Source: Gammaproteobacteria bacterium | Lineage (GTDB): Bacteria; Pseudomonadota; Gammaproteobacteria; Burkholderiales; Burkholderiaceae_C | Reading direction: 5' to 3' | Assembly: GCA_025359085.1 (NCBI GenBank) | Contig: JANYHL010000005.1 | Location: 1-43,499 of the forward strand | DNA: 43,499 nt | Part shown: positions 33,647 to 41,471 of the stretch, piece by piece | How the letters are laid out: every line of letters starts with the position of its first letter | Position numbering within the stretch: the first letter of the stretch is position 1 | Position numbers and translations under genes: made by a program | The notes under the pieces: model-generated | The model's database searches: none | The model's input: only the letters and a program-made list of their open reading frames with translations | Told to the model about the DNA's origin: nothing

Positions 33647-35377
33647 ATGCAAACACAAAACTTTATCCCCGGCAAAGATGCCTCTCTTGAATCCACCATC
33701 AACAACCATCAAACCAGGCTGCAAGCGCTTGGTTTTCATATTGAGGAGCGCTCCTGGCTGAATCCGGTGGAGGGCATCTGGTCGGTGCATATTCGCGACC
33801 GCGATTGTCCGCTCATGTTCACCAACGGCAAAGGCGCCACCCGGCTGGCCTGTCTGGCCAGTGCCTTGGGTGAGTTTTTTGAGCGGCTTTCCACCAATTA
33901 TTTCTGGACCCACTTTTACCTGGGCCCCGATATTGCCAATCGGCCTTATGTGCATTACCCGCAAGAGCGATGGTTTTCCCTCCCGGAGGACGGCAGTTGG
34001 CCGCTTGAGCTGCTCAACGCTGATTTGCACCAGTTTTACAACCCGGAGGGCAATATTGACGCCAGCACCCTGGTCGAGTTCAACTCCGGCAACTTTGATC
34101 GCGGTATTTGCGCCATTCCTTATGTGCGCCAGCGCGATGGTGCCGTGACTTACTTCCCGGTTAACGTGATTGGCAATTTGTATGTCAGCAACGGCATGTC
34201 GGCGGGCAACACCCAGGCCGAGGCGCGCACGCAAGCCCTGTCGGAAATATTTGAGCGCCACATCAAGGCCCGCATCATCAGCGAAGGCATTTGTCTGCCG
34301 GATGTGCCGCAGGCGGTGATTGCCCGCTATCCGCGCATTGCGGCTGGCATCGCGGCGCTGCGCGCCGCCGGTTTTGGTATTTTGGTGAAAGATGCCTCGC
34401 TCGGCGGCCAGTACCCGGTGATGAACGTGACGCTGTTGCACCCCGAAGACCAGGGCTGCTTTGCCAGTTTTGGCGCCCACCCGCGCTTTGAGATTGCGCT
34501 GGAGCGTGCGTTGACCGAGTTGTTGCAGGGTCGGGCGCTCGATTCGCTGGCGGGGTTTCCGGCACCGGGCTTTGATCTGGAAGAAGTCGCCAACTCCACC
34601 AACATCGAAATTCATTTCGTCGATTCCAGCGGTGTCATTCACTGGAAGTTCTTGGGCGATGAGCCCGACTACGAGTTTGTGGACTGGAACTTCAGCAACA
34701 CCACGGCCGAGGATTACGCCTGGGCGGTCGATCGCATTCACCGCGATGGGCGTGAAATCTACGTGGCCGACTTTACTCACCTGGGTGTCTATGCCTGCCG
34801 CATTCTGGTGCCCGGCATGTCAGAGATTTACCCGGTGGATGACCTGGCGTTTGAGAACAACAGCGTGGGCAACAACATCCGGGAAGCGATTTTGAACCTG
34901 CCGGATCTCGATGACGAAGAATGTTCTGATCTGCTGGATACGCTCAATGAGTCGGCGCTGGCCGATCAGCGCCCGGTGGCCGGAGTGATTGGCCTGGCCG
35001 CCGATGCTGGCTCGTTCTGGAGCGATTTGCGCGTGGGCGAGCTTAAAACCCTGCTGGCGCTGGCCATTGGCGACGAAGCGGCCACGCTGGAAGGTTGCGA
35101 CTGGATCAAGAACTTCGGTCAGATCAACCCGCAGCGGCGCGTGGTTTACGCCTGCATCGAGAGCATCATCAATTTGGCCGAGATGGGCGACAGTGGGCCG
35201 TATCTGGATGCTTTGCGCCAGTTGTACGGTGCCGGGGCCGTGGCGCAGGCGCACGCGCTCATTATGCAGACCGACCGCTTCATGGGCTTGAGTGCGCCGG
35301 GGCTGGCGCTTGATGGCTGTGAAATGCACCACAAGCTGTTGGCGGCCTATGACAAGGTGCGTGCCAGCCATGGGTGA
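33647..35377 (+). CDS. ycaO: YcaO protein (RimO-associated YcaO type)
   Basis: A 576-residue protein closely resembling E. coli YcaO, which influences methylthiolation of ribosomal protein S12 by RimO. Motifs: MFTNGKGATRLACLASALGEFFERL, SNGMSAGNTQAEARTQALSEIFERHIK (the ATP-binding glutamates of the YcaO fold), and GAHPRFEIALERALTELLQGR. The C-terminal ~150 residues form the extra helical domain typical of this subgroup. The ATG at 33647 gives the normal length; a longer reading from 33587 is unsupported. No peptide-precursor gene is nearby, so a RiPP cyclodehydratase role is unlikely. Confidence 0.9.
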   Translation: MQTQNFIPGKDASLESTINNHQTRLQALGFHIEERSWLNPVEGIWSVHIRDRDCPLMFTNGKGATRLACLASALGEFFERLSTNYFWTHFYLGPDIANRPYVHYPQERWFSLPEDGSWPLELLNADLHQFYNPEGNIDASTLVEFNSGNFDRGICAIPYVRQRDGAVTYFPVNVIGNLYVSNGMSAGNTQAEARTQALSEIFERHIKARIISEGICLPDVPQAVIARYPRIAAGIAALRAAGFGILVKDASLGGQYPVMNVTLLHPEDQGCFASFGAHPRFEIALERALTELLQGRALDSLAGFPAPGFDLEEVANSTNIEIHFVDSSGVIHWKFLGDEPDYEFVDWNFSNTTAEDYAWAVDRIHRDGREIYVADFTHLGVYACRILVPGMSEIYPVDDLAFENNSVGNNIREAILNLPDLDDEECSDLLDTLNESALADQRPVAGVIGLAADAGSFWSDLRVGELKTLLALAIGDEAATLEGCDWIKNFGQINPQRRVVYACIESIINLAEMGDSGPYLDALRQLYGAGAVAQAHALIMQTDRFMGLSAPGLALDGCEMHHKLLAAYDKVRASHG

Positions 35378-35421
35378 GGGCAAGAGGGCGCAGCCAAGCC
35401 TGAAAGACGACTGAGTCTCGC

Positions 35422-36207
35422 GTGAATCTGCATCCCGACTGGCTGCTGCCGCGTTGGCCCGCCCCTGGCAATGTGCGTGCGATGTGTAGCACGCGAGCGG
35501 GTGGCCAGTCGGTGGCACCGTATGACGCGTTCAATCTGGGCGATCATGTGGGCGACGACCCGGCCGCTGTGCGGGCCAATCGCGTTCTTCTGGAACAGGC
35601 GCTGGGTGCGCGGCCGGTTTTCTTGTCGCAGGTGCATGGAGTGCAGGTCGAACAGATTTCAATTGACACCGTCTCCGGCACGCAGGCCGATGGTTGCCTC
35701 ACGGCTCAGCCCGGCGTGGCCTGCACCATCATGGTGGCCGACTGCCTGCCAGTGCTCTTGACCAATGCACAGGGCAGTCTGGTGGCGGCGGCGCATGCCG
35801 GTTGGCGTGGCTTGGCGGGGCAAGACGGGTGTGGCATTCTTGAGCAGGTTATGGAGGGTTTTTGGGCTCTAGCCCCCGTGAATAAAGCACATGTAGCTAC
35901 AAATATAATAGCATGGTTGGGCCCTTGCATCGGGCCACAGGCGTTTGAAGTCGGTGACGAGGTGCGGGAGGCGTTTGCCGCGCAGGACAAAGAAGCGCGG
36001 GTGTTGTTCAAGCCACATGGCGAGGGCAAATGGCTGGCGGACCTGCCGGGTCTGGCCCGTTTGCGCTTGCAGGCTTTGGGGGTGAACCAGATATATGGCA
36101 ACGACGGCAGCCGCAGTTGGTGTACGGTGGGCAACCCGTCACGGTTTTTCTCGCACCGGCGTGATCGCATCAGTGGTCGCATGGCTGCCTGCATCTGGCT
36201 GGAATGA
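35422..36207 (+). CDS. pgeF: peptidoglycan editing factor PgeF (YfiH, laccase-domain)
   Basis: A 261-residue cytosolic protein of the YfiH/PgeF family that removes mis-incorporated residues from UDP-MurNAc precursors. Conserved Cys/His residues appear in FLSQVHG, ADGCLT, VADCLPVLL, AAAHAGWRGLAG, AWLGPCIGPQAFEVG, SRSWCTVGNP and RFFSHRRD. Start codon is GTG at 35422. Odd feature: residues about 147-165 (GFWALAPVNKAHVATNIIAW) are encoded by a copy of the dispersed repeat, making the segment between the HAGWRGLAG and AWLGP motifs longer than usual. It lies 44 bases after ycaO. Confidence 0.92.
   Translation: MNLHPDWLLPRWPAPGNVRAMCSTRAGGQSVAPYDAFNLGDHVGDDPAAVRANRVLLEQALGARPVFLSQVHGVQVEQISIDTVSGTQADGCLTAQPGVACTIMVADCLPVLLTNAQGSLVAAAHAGWRGLAGQDGCGILEQVMEGFWALAPVNKAHVATNIIAWLGPCIGPQAFEVGDEVREAFAAQDKEARVLFKPHGEGKWLADLPGLARLRLQALGVNQIYGNDGSRSWCTVGNPSRFFSHRRDRISGRMAACIWLE
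35859..35913 (+). repeat. dispersed TAGCCC/TAGCTA repeat, copy 7, in frame inside pgeF
   Basis: A very clear copy: TTTTTGGGCTCTAGCCCCCGTG, an AATAAAGCACA stretch, then TGTAGCTACAAATATAATAGCA. It is locally AT-rich in an otherwise GC-rich gene and is read without a stop codon. Confidence 0.8.
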
Positions 36208-36426
36208 AGCGTCGTCCGTCATTTTGACCCTATCTGCGGCCTCCCGGGCCTTGATGACACGGCGACGGGCCGGTGCGCCCATCAGGTAGACCACCAAAGC
36301 CACTGGACCGAGTCCATAAAGTGCAAAAGTAATGATGGCGCCGAGCAAAGTGCCATTAGGATGGTTGGCTTCGACCACCGCCATCATCAGCGCAACATAC
36401 AACCAGGCAAGGGGCACGATGTACAT
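36139..36426 (-). CDS. small two-helix membrane protein
   Basis: A 95-residue protein with two transmembrane helices (MYIVPLAWLYVALMMAVVEA and ITFALYGLGPVALVVYLMG). A basic stretch APARRRVIKARE follows, then a hydrophilic tail. The ATG at 36426 starts at the first helix; an in-frame TTG at 36456 would add ten residues. Neither has a clear Shine-Dalgarno. The 3' end overlaps the convergent pgeF gene by 69 bases. I recall similar short proteins in other Comamonadaceae; function unknown. Confidence 0.65.
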   Translation of the reverse strand: MYIVPLAWLYVALMMAVVEANHPNGTLLGAIITFALYGLGPVALVVYLMGAPARRRVIKAREAADRVKMTDDASFQPDAGSHATTDAITPVREKP

Positions 36427-36528
36427 AAATGAGTCAGTTAATATCTGTTTGGACAATGTCAGGTTTTAGACGGGTCAGCCTAGGATACTAGAGTGTTTTA
36501 AAAATGTGAACAATGGAAAGGACACCCC

Positions 36529-38253
36529 ATGACGCAGGAAATCCCTGAAATTCTGGCGCAATCGGCCCAGCAATTTCAACAGACTTTGAGTGAGGGTTGG
36601 CGCCATGCCTTCCAGTCGTTTCAAAACATGGATTTGGGCCAGGCTGCGGCGGGTTTGCTGCCCACCAGCGGCCAGTCGCCCAAGATCAGTTTTGCACCCG
36701 AGAAGCTACAGGAACTGCAACAGCAGTATCTGCACGAGGCGAGCAGCCTTTGGGGTGAGACCCTGCACGGTACCCCCCAGCCCAAGGATCGGCGTTTTGC
36801 CGACAAGGCGTGGGAAACCAATCCGATGGCGGCTTTTTCGGCGGCCGTTTACCTGCTCAATACCCGCACGCTGATGGGTCTGGCCGATGCCGTGCAGGCA
36901 GATGCCAAGACCCGCGCCCGCATCCGCTTTGCCGTCGAGCAGTTGACGGCGGCGGCGGCTCCCAGCAACTTCCTGGCCTTCAATGCCGAGGCACAACAGA
37001 AAGCGATCGAGTCTCAGGGCGAGAGCATTGCCAAGGGCGTGACGAATCTGATTCATGACCTGCGCCAGGGCCATGTGTCCATGACCGATGAGAGCATTTT
37101 TGAGGTCGGTAAAAACGTGGCCACCACCGAGGGTGCCGTGGTGTTCGAGAACGAGCTGTTCCAACTCATCGAATACAAGCCGCTCACCGAGAAGGTGTAT
37201 GAAAAGCCGTTCTTGCTGGTGCCGCCCTGCATCAACAAGTTCTATATCCTGGATCTGCAACCGGATAATTCGCTCATCCGCTACGCTGTGGCGCAGGGAA
37301 ACCGGACCTTTGTGGTGAGCTGGCGTAATCCGGACGCCTCGCTGGCGCACAAAACCTGGGACGACTACATTGAAGACGCGCTGATCAAAGCCATCACGGT
37401 CACGCAAGATATTACCGGGGCCAAAAGCATCAACGCCCTGGGCTTTTGTGTGGGCGGCACGATGTTGGGCACGGCACTGGCGGTGCTGGCCGCGCGCGGG
37501 CAGAAACCGGTGGCCAGCGCTACTTTTCTCACTTCTTTCCTGGATTTCACCGACACCGGCATCCTGGATGTCTTCATCGACGAGGCGTTTGTCAAATACC
37601 GGGAACAGGAGATGGGCCAGGGCGGCTTGATGAAGGGCAAAGACCTGTCCAGTACCTTCAGTTTTTTGCGCCCCAACGACCTGGTGTGGAACTACGTGGT
37701 GGGCAACTACCTCAAGGGCGAAACCCCGCCGCCGTTTGACCTGTTGTACTGGAACAGTGATTCGACCAACCTGCCGGGCCCGTATTACGCCTGGTACTTG
37801 CGCAACACCTACCTGGAGAACAAGCTGGTCAAGCCTGGTGCGGCCATTGTCTGCGGCGAAAAAGTCGATCTGCGCCTGGTGGATATGCCAGTCTATATCT
37901 ATGGCTCGCGCGAGGACCATATCGTCCCGATTGGCGGCGCCTACGCCTCGACCCAAGTGTTGCCGGGTAAAAAACGCTTTGTGATGGGGGCCTCCGGCCA
38001 CATCGCAGGCGTGATCAACCCACCGGCAAAAAACAAGCGCAGCCACTGGTTGCGTGAGGACGGCAAGTTCCCCAAAACTCAGGCCGAATGGCTGGCCGGG
38101 GCGACCGAGCTGCCGGGTAGCTGGTGGACGGATTGGTCCCAGTGGCTTACCAGTCATGCCGGCAAGCAAGTTCCGGCGCCCAAGGCTTATGGCAAAGGCA
38201 AATACAAAGCCATTGAAGCCGCCCCTGGCCGCTATGTGAAAGTAAAGGCCTGA
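36529..38253 (+). CDS. phaC: class I poly(3-hydroxyalkanoate) synthase PhaC
   Basis: A 574-residue polymerase joining (R)-3-hydroxyacyl-CoA units into PHA at the granule surface. The lipase-like box GFCVGG contains nucleophile Cys307; Asp463 (REDHIVP) and His491 (SGHIAG) complete the triad in the usual order and spacing. The N-terminal ~200 residues are the class I variable domain. Typical tail segments are NPPAKNKRSHW and LPGSWWTDWSQWL. AAAGGA precedes the ATG. It is the first gene of phaC-phaA-phaB. A 643-codon open frame on the other strand is a shadow. Confidence 0.96.
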   Translation: MTQEIPEILAQSAQQFQQTLSEGWRHAFQSFQNMDLGQAAAGLLPTSGQSPKISFAPEKLQELQQQYLHEASSLWGETLHGTPQPKDRRFADKAWETNPMAAFSAAVYLLNTRTLMGLADAVQADAKTRARIRFAVEQLTAAAAPSNFLAFNAEAQQKAIESQGESIAKGVTNLIHDLRQGHVSMTDESIFEVGKNVATTEGAVVFENELFQLIEYKPLTEKVYEKPFLLVPPCINKFYILDLQPDNSLIRYAVAQGNRTFVVSWRNPDASLAHKTWDDYIEDALIKAITVTQDITGAKSINALGFCVGGTMLGTALAVLAARGQKPVASATFLTSFLDFTDTGILDVFIDEAFVKYREQEMGQGGLMKGKDLSSTFSFLRPNDLVWNYVVGNYLKGETPPPFDLLYWNSDSTNLPGPYYAWYLRNTYLENKLVKPGAAIVCGEKVDLRLVDMPVYIYGSREDHIVPIGGAYASTQVLPGKKRFVMGASGHIAGVINPPAKNKRSHWLREDGKFPKTQAEWLAGATELPGSWWTDWSQWLTSHAGKQVPAPKAYGKGKYKAIEAAPGRYVKVKA

Positions 38254-38332
38254 GATCAGTTGAGGACAGCGCTGGCTCACAACGCGCGAGCGGCGGCCTG
38301 TTCCACAAGTTTTTTTACTAATGGAGAAAAAT

Positions 38333-39511
38333 ATGGAAGATATTGTTATTGTTTCAGCTGCCCGTACCGCCGTCGGCAAATTTGGCGGCGCCCTGGCCAA
38401 AACGCCTGCGCCCGAACTCGGTGCCGCTGTCATCAAAGCTTTGCTGGCCCGCACCGGTTTAGGCGTCGACCAGATCGGTGAGGTCATCATGGGCCAAGTC
38501 CTTGCCGCTGGTTCCGGGCAAAACCCGGCGCGCCAATCGCTCATCAAGAGCGGCATCGCCAAGGAAACCCCGGCCCTGACCATCAACGCCGTGTGCGGTT
38601 CCGGCCTGAAAGCGGTGATGCTGGCCGCGCAGGCCATCGCTTATGGCGACAGCGAAATCGTGATTGCCGGGGGCCAGGAAAACATGAGCGCCTCGCCGCA
38701 TGTGCTGATGGGTTCACGCGAGGGCCAGCGCATGGGCGACTGGAAGATGATCGACTCGATGATCGTGGACGGCCTGTGGGACGTTTACAACCAGTACCAC
38801 ATGGGCATCACGGCCGAAAACGTCAACAAGCATTACGGCATCACGCGCGACATGCAGGACGCCCTGGCCCTGGCAAGCCAGCAAAAGGCCGCTGCGGCAC
38901 AAGACGCTGGCAAGTTCAAGGACGAAATCGTGCCCTTCAGCATCGCCCAGAAAAAGGGTGACCCCCTTGTGTTTGCCGCTGACGAATTTATCAACCGCAA
39001 GACCAATGCCGAGGTGTTGGCGGGTTTGCGCCCCGCCTTTGACAAGGGCGGGAGCGTGACGGCGGGCAATGCGTCCGGCATCAACGACGGCGCTGCCGCC
39101 GTGATGGTGATGACGGCCAAAAAGGCCGCCGCGCTGGGTCTCACGCCGCTGGGCCGCATCGCCAGCTTCGCCACCAGCGGCCTGGACCCGGCACTGATGG
39201 GCATGGGCCCGGTGTCTGCTTCGCGCAAGGCGCTGGCGCGTGCTGGCTGGAACGCCGCTGACCTTGATCTGCTCGAGATCAATGAAGCCTTTGCGGCGCA
39301 GGCTTGTGCGGTCAATCAGGAAATGGGTTGGGATACGTCCAAAATCAACGTTAATGGTGGCGCGATTGCCATTGGTCACCCGGTGGGCGCGTCTGGCTGC
39401 CGCATTTTGGTCACGCTGTTGCATGAAATGCAGCGTCGTGATGCCAAGAAGGGTCTGGCTTCTCTGTGCATCGGCGGCGGCATGGGCGTGGCGCTGACGA
39501 TCGAGCGTTAA
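38333..39511 (+). CDS. phaA: acetyl-CoA acetyltransferase (beta-ketothiolase) PhaA
   Basis: A 392-residue biosynthetic thiolase condensing two acetyl-CoA to acetoacetyl-CoA. It begins EDIVIVSAARTAVGKFGG. The acyl-accepting Cys88 is in NAVCGSGLKAV, His349 in GHPVGASGCRI and Cys379 in LCIGGGMGVAL; NEAFAAQA is also present. The ATG at 38333 is chosen because the in-frame ATG at 38321 overlaps the GGAG ribosome-binding site. It lies 79 bases after phaC. It supplies substrate to PhaB. Confidence 0.96.
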   Translation: MEDIVIVSAARTAVGKFGGALAKTPAPELGAAVIKALLARTGLGVDQIGEVIMGQVLAAGSGQNPARQSLIKSGIAKETPALTINAVCGSGLKAVMLAAQAIAYGDSEIVIAGGQENMSASPHVLMGSREGQRMGDWKMIDSMIVDGLWDVYNQYHMGITAENVNKHYGITRDMQDALALASQQKAAAAQDAGKFKDEIVPFSIAQKKGDPLVFAADEFINRKTNAEVLAGLRPAFDKGGSVTAGNASGINDGAAAVMVMTAKKAAALGLTPLGRIASFATSGLDPALMGMGPVSASRKALARAGWNAADLDLLEINEAFAAQACAVNQEMGWDTSKINVNGGAIAIGHPVGASGCRILVTLLHEMQRRDAKKGLASLCIGGGMGVALTIER

Positions 39512-39648
39512 CCACCAGCGGGCGCGGCTGGGGTTTCTGTCTCAATCGGCGCTCGTGTTGGTGTTTTCCGCAATGCGGTGAGCGAGATTCTTCGCTATAG
39601 TATTTTGTGCTGGTACAAGTCGGTTTGTTCAATTCAAGGAGAAAAAAT

Positions 39649-40386
39649 ATGAATCAAAAAGTAGCTTACGTCACGGGCGGGATGGGGGGCATCGGTACCG
39701 CCATTTGCCAACGTCTGAACAAGGAAGGTTTTAAGGTCATCGCAGGCTGCGGCCCGACCCGCGACCATGCCAAATGGCTGGCCGAGCAGCAGGCCGCAGG
39801 CTTTACCTTCTACGCCTCTGTCGGCAACGTAGGCAATTGGGATTCCACCGTCGAGGCCTTTACCAAGACCAAGGCTGAGCACGGCAGCATTGACTTGCTG
39901 GTGAACAACGCCGGCATCACGCGCGACCGCATGTTCATCAAGATGACAGTCGAAGAGTGGGACACCGTGATTGAAACCAACCTGAACTCCATGTTCAATG
40001 TCACCAAACAAGTGGTTGGCGATATGGTTGAAAAAGGCTGGGGCCGCATCATCAATATTTCTTCAGTCAATGGCGCCAAAGGTCAGGCGGGCCAGACTAA
40101 CTATTCAGCCGCCAAGGCGGGCATGCACGGCTTCACCATGGCCTTGGCGCAAGAACTGGCCACTAAAGGCGTGACGGTCAATACCGTGAGCCCGGGCTAC
40201 ATCGGCACCGACATGGTCAACGCGATTCGCCAGGACGTGCTGGACAAAATCATTGCCACGGTGCCTGTCAAGCGTCTGGGCCAGCCCAGCGAGATTGCCT
40301 CCATCATTGCCTGGATTGCCTCGGACGATGGTGGCTACTCCACTGGCGCCGACTTCGCGGTGAACGGCGGCCTGCACATGGGCTGA
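39649..40386 (+). CDS. phaB: acetoacetyl-CoA reductase PhaB
   Basis: A 245-residue short-chain dehydrogenase reducing acetoacetyl-CoA to (R)-3-hydroxybutyryl-CoA with NADPH. The Rossmann motif is VTGGMGGIGTAIC. NNAGITRD, INISSVNG and the catalytic YSAAKAG (Tyr152, Lys156) follow, with SPGYIGTDMV near the substrate loop. The ATG at 39649 follows AAGGAGA. It is 137 bases downstream of phaA, a gap large enough for a separate promoter, though none is clear. It completes the PHB pathway. Confidence 0.96.
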   Translation: MNQKVAYVTGGMGGIGTAICQRLNKEGFKVIAGCGPTRDHAKWLAEQQAAGFTFYASVGNVGNWDSTVEAFTKTKAEHGSIDLLVNNAGITRDRMFIKMTVEEWDTVIETNLNSMFNVTKQVVGDMVEKGWGRIINISSVNGAKGQAGQTNYSAAKAGMHGFTMALAQELATKGVTVNTVSPGYIGTDMVNAIRQDVLDKIIATVPVKRLGQPSEIASIIAWIASDDGGYSTGADFAVNGGLHMG

Positions 40387-40476
40387 TGCGGCCAAGCCTG
40401 ATCTTGGCTTGACTGTGCGCATCAAGGGCGGCATTGGGGGGATGGCGCTAGCGCCCCCTTGGTCTGTCCTTATCCA

Positions 40477-40499
40477 GAAAAAAGCCGACTTTCGTCGGC
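40477..40499 (-). terminator. rho-independent terminator, mainly for the minus-strand CX10C gene
   Basis: GCCGAC (40484-40489) and GTCGGC (40494-40499) form a perfect stem with a four-base loop. On the minus strand it is followed by TTTTTTC, a good T tract; on the plus strand the following CTTCTTC is weaker. It lies 23 bases beyond the stop of the CX10C-repeat gene and could also help end phaB transcription. Confidence 0.75.
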
Positions 40500-40521
40500 C
40501 TTCTTCATCGGGAAGCAAGCG

Positions 40522-41073
40522 TTAGTTCTTGCCGAATTTAACCTTGGCGGCTGCCAGGCAGTTGGTCTTGGCGTCGCCCGCCATGGCGTCGCACTTGGCG
40601 ACGGCCAGCTTGTAGTCGGCATCGCGCTTGTCTTCAGAGGCTTCCGTCTTGGCCTCGCCAATTTGCTTGCCCATCTTGGCGTCTGCCAACGCCTTGGTCT
40701 CGACGGCCTTGGCTTCCTTTACGCAAACGTCTTTGTCGTTGCCTGTCTTGTCGTCACACTTTTCCTTGGCGACCGCATAGGCCGACTTGGCCTTAACCTG
40801 CATCAGTGTCGTCTGGTCCTTGGGCTTGCCCGTATAGCTGTATTCCGCTTCGGCGCGTGCGATTTTCTCCTTGGCCTTGGCTTCTTCAATGCAGATGTCC
40901 TTGGCATTGGCGGTCATCGAGGCGCATGCCGCCTTATCGGCCTTGTAGTCCGCGCTGATGCGGGTTTTTGCGGCCTTGTAGTCGGCCTTGCTCATGGTGG
41001 CTGCCTGTGCCACCGGTAATGCCAGCAGGGCGGCAACAATGAGTGAAGTCTTGAGGTTGAAATGCATGTTCAT
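40522..41073 (-). CDS. secreted protein with three CX10C repeats
   Basis: A 183-residue exported protein with a signal peptide (LIVAALLALPVAQAA). The mature part is Lys/Ala-rich and helical and contains three similar units, each with two cysteines ten residues apart: CASMTANAKDIC, CDDKTGNDKDVC and CDAMAGDAKTNC. Each is followed by a helix (EEAKAKEKIARAEAEY, KEAKAVETKALADAKM, LAAAKVKFGK). The ATG at 41073 follows AAGGA. Disulfide-stapled helical hairpins are a reasonable fold inference. I recall similar short proteins in Burkholderiales but no assigned function. Confidence 0.75.
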   Translation of the reverse strand: MNMHFNLKTSLIVAALLALPVAQAATMSKADYKAAKTRISADYKADKAACASMTANAKDICIEEAKAKEKIARAEAEYSYTGKPKDQTTLMQVKAKSAYAVAKEKCDDKTGNDKDVCVKEAKAVETKALADAKMGKQIGEAKTEASEDKRDADYKLAVAKCDAMAGDAKTNCLAAAKVKFGKN

Positions 41074-41414
41074 AAGAGTCCTTTTCTGTTGAACGAGTTG
41101 ACGTGGTGCAGCAAGTATGGAATCTGCGATGCAGCGAAAACAGCGGACAGTACCGCCAATGGTTGTAGTAAATGTCCTACGCAACGATCCAGAGACGCGC
41201 CCGTGCGGTGCGCACGAAATTGACTGTACCAACCCGAAGACTAGACCGTCCTCTGCGCGGTTGCCAACAAAGGCCTGCGTTTTGTTCGGTATCGAACAGA
41301 CAAAAAAAGGCTTTGCCATTAACGTTGCGTTGGCTGGCATTGAAACAACGCCTCGTTGCCTCGTTCTTGAGTTATTACCGTCACTACCGCTTGCCTCCCT
41401 ACAAGGAACAACCC
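41074..41414. promoter_or_regulatory. intergenic region with a TGTTCG/CGAACA palindrome
   Basis: The divergent gap between the CX10C gene and the small leader ORF. TGTTCG (41283-41288) and CGAACA (41293-41298) form a palindrome with a four-base centre, a possible operator for the downstream flavodoxin-type gene. No promoter hexamers are convincing. Short open frames here show no coding features. Confidence 0.35.
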
Positions 41415-41471
41415 ATGAAAACCTGTCCGTCCATACGCTCCTTCCTGGCTGACCCAGGGAGTCGACTGTGA
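41415..41471 (+). CDS. 18-residue ORF overlapping the flavodoxin-family start
   Basis: ATG at 41415 follows AAGGAACAACCC, a good Shine-Dalgarno. It reads MKTCPSIRSFLADPGSRL and ends with TGA at 41469-41471, overlapping the GTG start (41468-41470) of the next gene. This geometry suggests translational coupling or a leader peptide; the next gene has no Shine-Dalgarno of its own. No known leader is recognised. Confidence 0.45.
   Translation: MKTCPSIRSFLADPGSRL

Noticed and set aside
33452..34780. 442-codon open frame on the minus strand opposite ycaO
   Set aside because: Composition shadow of ycaO; no start signal and no motif.
33647..35377. YcaO gene as part of a thiazole/oxazole-modified peptide (RiPP) cluster
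   Set aside because: The protein matches the RimO-associated housekeeping YcaO layout with the extra C-terminal domain, and no precursor peptide, dehydrogenase or exporter is nearby.
36706..38637. 643-codon open frame on the minus strand opposite phaC
   Set aside because: Antisense shadow of phaC, whose Cys-Asp-His triad and ribosome-binding site are clear; the antisense product shows no recognisable domain.
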